Shown: positions 5,086 to 6,266 of the stretch, in pieces | How the letters are laid out: every line of letters begins with the position of its first letter | How positions within the stretch are numbered: position 1 is the first letter of the stretch | DNA from: JAIVJN01 sp036732565 | GTDB lineage: Bacteria > Acidobacteriota > Vicinamibacteria > Vicinamibacterales > UBA2999 | Reading direction: 5' to 3' | NCBI GenBank assembly: GCA_036732565.1 | Contig: DAINCF010000433.1 | Location: forward strand, 1 to 6,266 | DNA: 6,266 bases | Position numbers and translations under genes: made by a program | Notes under the pieces: model-generated | Database searches by the model: none | The model's input: only the letters and a program-made list of their open reading frames with translations | Told to the model about the DNA's origin: nothing

Positions 5086-6266
5086 TCATCGTTGCGCCGA
5101 TCCCGACGCCGTCCCCGGCTTGTACGCTTTCCACGCCGCTCGCACGAAGCTGCGATCCAGCGCCGCGAGCGAGCCGGCGCCAGACAGCCCCAGCGCAATC
5201 CGCAGCTCGCCGTGCAACAGCTCGACGACGCGCTGCACGCCGTCCTGCCCGAACGCGGCCAGCGCCCAGAGATATGGCCGGCCGATCATGATCGCCTTGG
5301 CCCCAAGCGCCAGCGCTTTGACGATGTCGCCGCCGCGACGGATGCCGCCGTCCACCAGCACAGGGACGCGACCGTTGACGGCATCGACGATTTCAGGAAG
5401 CACGTCGAGCGTGCCGCCCATGCCGTCGAGGGTGCGTGCGCCGTGATTCGACACCACGATCGCCTGAACACCGTTATCCACTGCGAGCCGCGCGTCTTCC
5501 GCGGTGAGGACGCCCTTCATCACAATCGGCAGCTTGGTCGCGGGCCGCACCCATTTCATCCACTCCCACGTCATGTTGGGGTTGTAGGGATCGAGCATGC
5601 CGGCCTGGAAGCCGACCCGGAGATCCGGCGTCCCGTACACGCCCGTTCGCGCCCACTCCGGATCCCACTGGTCGCGGCTGGGACGATCGCGCGCCCCGGT
5701 ATACGGATAGTCAACCGTCACGCACAACGCGGTCGCGCCCTGGTCTGCCGATCGCTTCGCCCACTCGACGGCCGAGGCCTGATCGGGATGCCCGAGCGAG
5801 GCGGCCCAGAACATCGGCGTGCCGCCGTCCTTGCCGACCTCGGCAATGGTGTTGCCCTGCGCGCCGACCAGCACGGCCTTGGTGTGTCGCGCGGCCTGCG
5901 CGGTGAAGCGCTCGCCGTTGGCCGTCATGATGTTCCGCGCGCCGGCGGGCCCGAGCAGAATGGGGTGTTCCAGCTTCTGTCCCAGCAGCTGCAGCGACGT
6001 GTCGACCTTACTGGTGTCGACCATCACTTTGCGTCGAATCCAGTAGTGCCCGAACGCCTCGCGGTTGGCGTGCAGCGTCAACTCGTCGCCGGCCCCCGCG
6101 GCGACGTAGTCGTAGGCCGCGACGCTGAGGTTCTTCTTCGCCGCATCCTCGAACTCGTGAAGGTTGATGACCTTCATGATCTCGGGGCGATAGGCCGGCG
6201 TGCGGATGATGTCGGTGCGCTCCGCCTGCGCTCCCGGGCGGGCCGGTTGCGCGGCCGCGGCCGGCG
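5086..6266 (-). CDS. Probably exported FMN-dependent alpha-hydroxy-acid oxidase/dehydrogenase (first paralogue; 5' end beyond right edge)
   Basis: A full catalytic domain is present from an ATG at 6177 (363 residues), but the frame stays open for 29 more codons to the window edge. Those codons encode A-A-A-A-Q-P-A-R-P-G-A-Q followed by a short polar linker, which looks like the end of a signal peptide and the mature N-terminus, as in the downstream paralogue. So the gene very likely begins outside the window. Numbered from the 6177 Met: Y24 (Y-D-Y), T-V-D at 154-156, R163, K221 (V-M-K-G), H245 and R248 (S-N-H-G-A-R), D-G-G-I-R-R at 276-281 and G-R-P at 299-301; all core FMN and catalytic residues of the family are in place. 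The Q-L-Y of glycolate oxidase reads A-A-S (125-127). The stop overlaps a possible ATG of the next gene by 4 bases. The substrate is unknown; a cytosolic start at 6177 is the alternative and has no good ribosome site. Confidence 0.9.
   Translation of the reverse strand, partial: PAAAAQPARPGAQAERTDIIRTPAYRPEIMKVINLHEFEDAAKKNLSVAAYDYVAAGAGDELTLHANREAFGHYWIRRKVMVDTSKVDTSLQLLGQKLEHPILLGPAGARNIMTANGERFTAQAARHTKAVLVGAQGNTIAEVGKDGGTPMFWAASLGHPDQASAVEWAKRSADQGATALCVTVDYPYTGARDRPSRDQWDPEWARTGVYGTPDLRVGFQAGMLDPYNPNMTWEWMKWVRPATKLPIVMKGVLTAEDARLAVDNGVQAIVVSNHGARTLDGMGGTLDVLPEIVDAVNGRVPVLVDGGIRRGGDIVKALALGAKAIMIGRPYLWALAAFGQDGVQRVVELLHGELRIALGLSGAGSLAALDRSFVRAAWKAYKPGTASGSAQR

Overview
The window is GC-rich DNA with seven genes, all read from the minus strand with almost no free space between them. 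The style suggests a free-living, metabolically broad soil-type bacterium. Several proteins start with twin-arginine (Tat) signals ending in A-A-Q-like cleavage regions, and a palindromic GGGCGG...CCGCCC repeat sits between genes. This combination, with HpaB, DUF2848 and FMN oxidases together, fits Acidobacteriota (Vicinamibacteria-like). That assignment is an inference from style; no marker gene is present.

In transcription order (right to left in plus coordinates) the genes are: (1) an FMN-dependent alpha-hydroxy-acid oxidase whose 5' end lies beyond the right edge; (2) a second, paralogous oxidase with a clear Tat signal; (3) a DUF2848 (fumarylacetoacetate-hydrolase-like) protein; (4) a small single-domain cupin; (5) after the only sizeable gap (about 130 bases, carrying a tandemly duplicated palindromic repeat), an HpaB-family flavin-dependent monooxygenase; (6) its likely partner, an HpaC-like flavin reductase, 2 bases downstream; (7) a Tat-exported metallo-beta-lactamase-fold hydrolase that runs off the left edge. 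Genes 1-4 are overlapping or 4-8 bases apart, and genes 5-6 are equally tight, so one or two operons are likely.

Taken together the cluster looks like a catabolic or detoxifying module for a hydroxylated organic acid or phenolic compound. The two FMN oxidases and the MBL hydrolase would act outside the cytoplasm. The HpaB/reductase pair would hydroxylate a phenol-like substrate inside. The DUF2848 hydrolase and cupin would handle intermediates. The substrate cannot be read from the sequence, and the pathway is an inference from gene content.

Points most worth attention: the HpaB homologue has its Tyr and His catalytic-pocket positions exchanged relative to the classical enzyme. Both FMN oxidases lack the Gln-x-Tyr pair that glycolate-oxidase relatives use near flavin and substrate. 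The cupin lacks the first metal-binding His. The 3' end of the cupin gene plus a palindrome has been duplicated in tandem, with the cupin stop codon lying in the palindrome arm.
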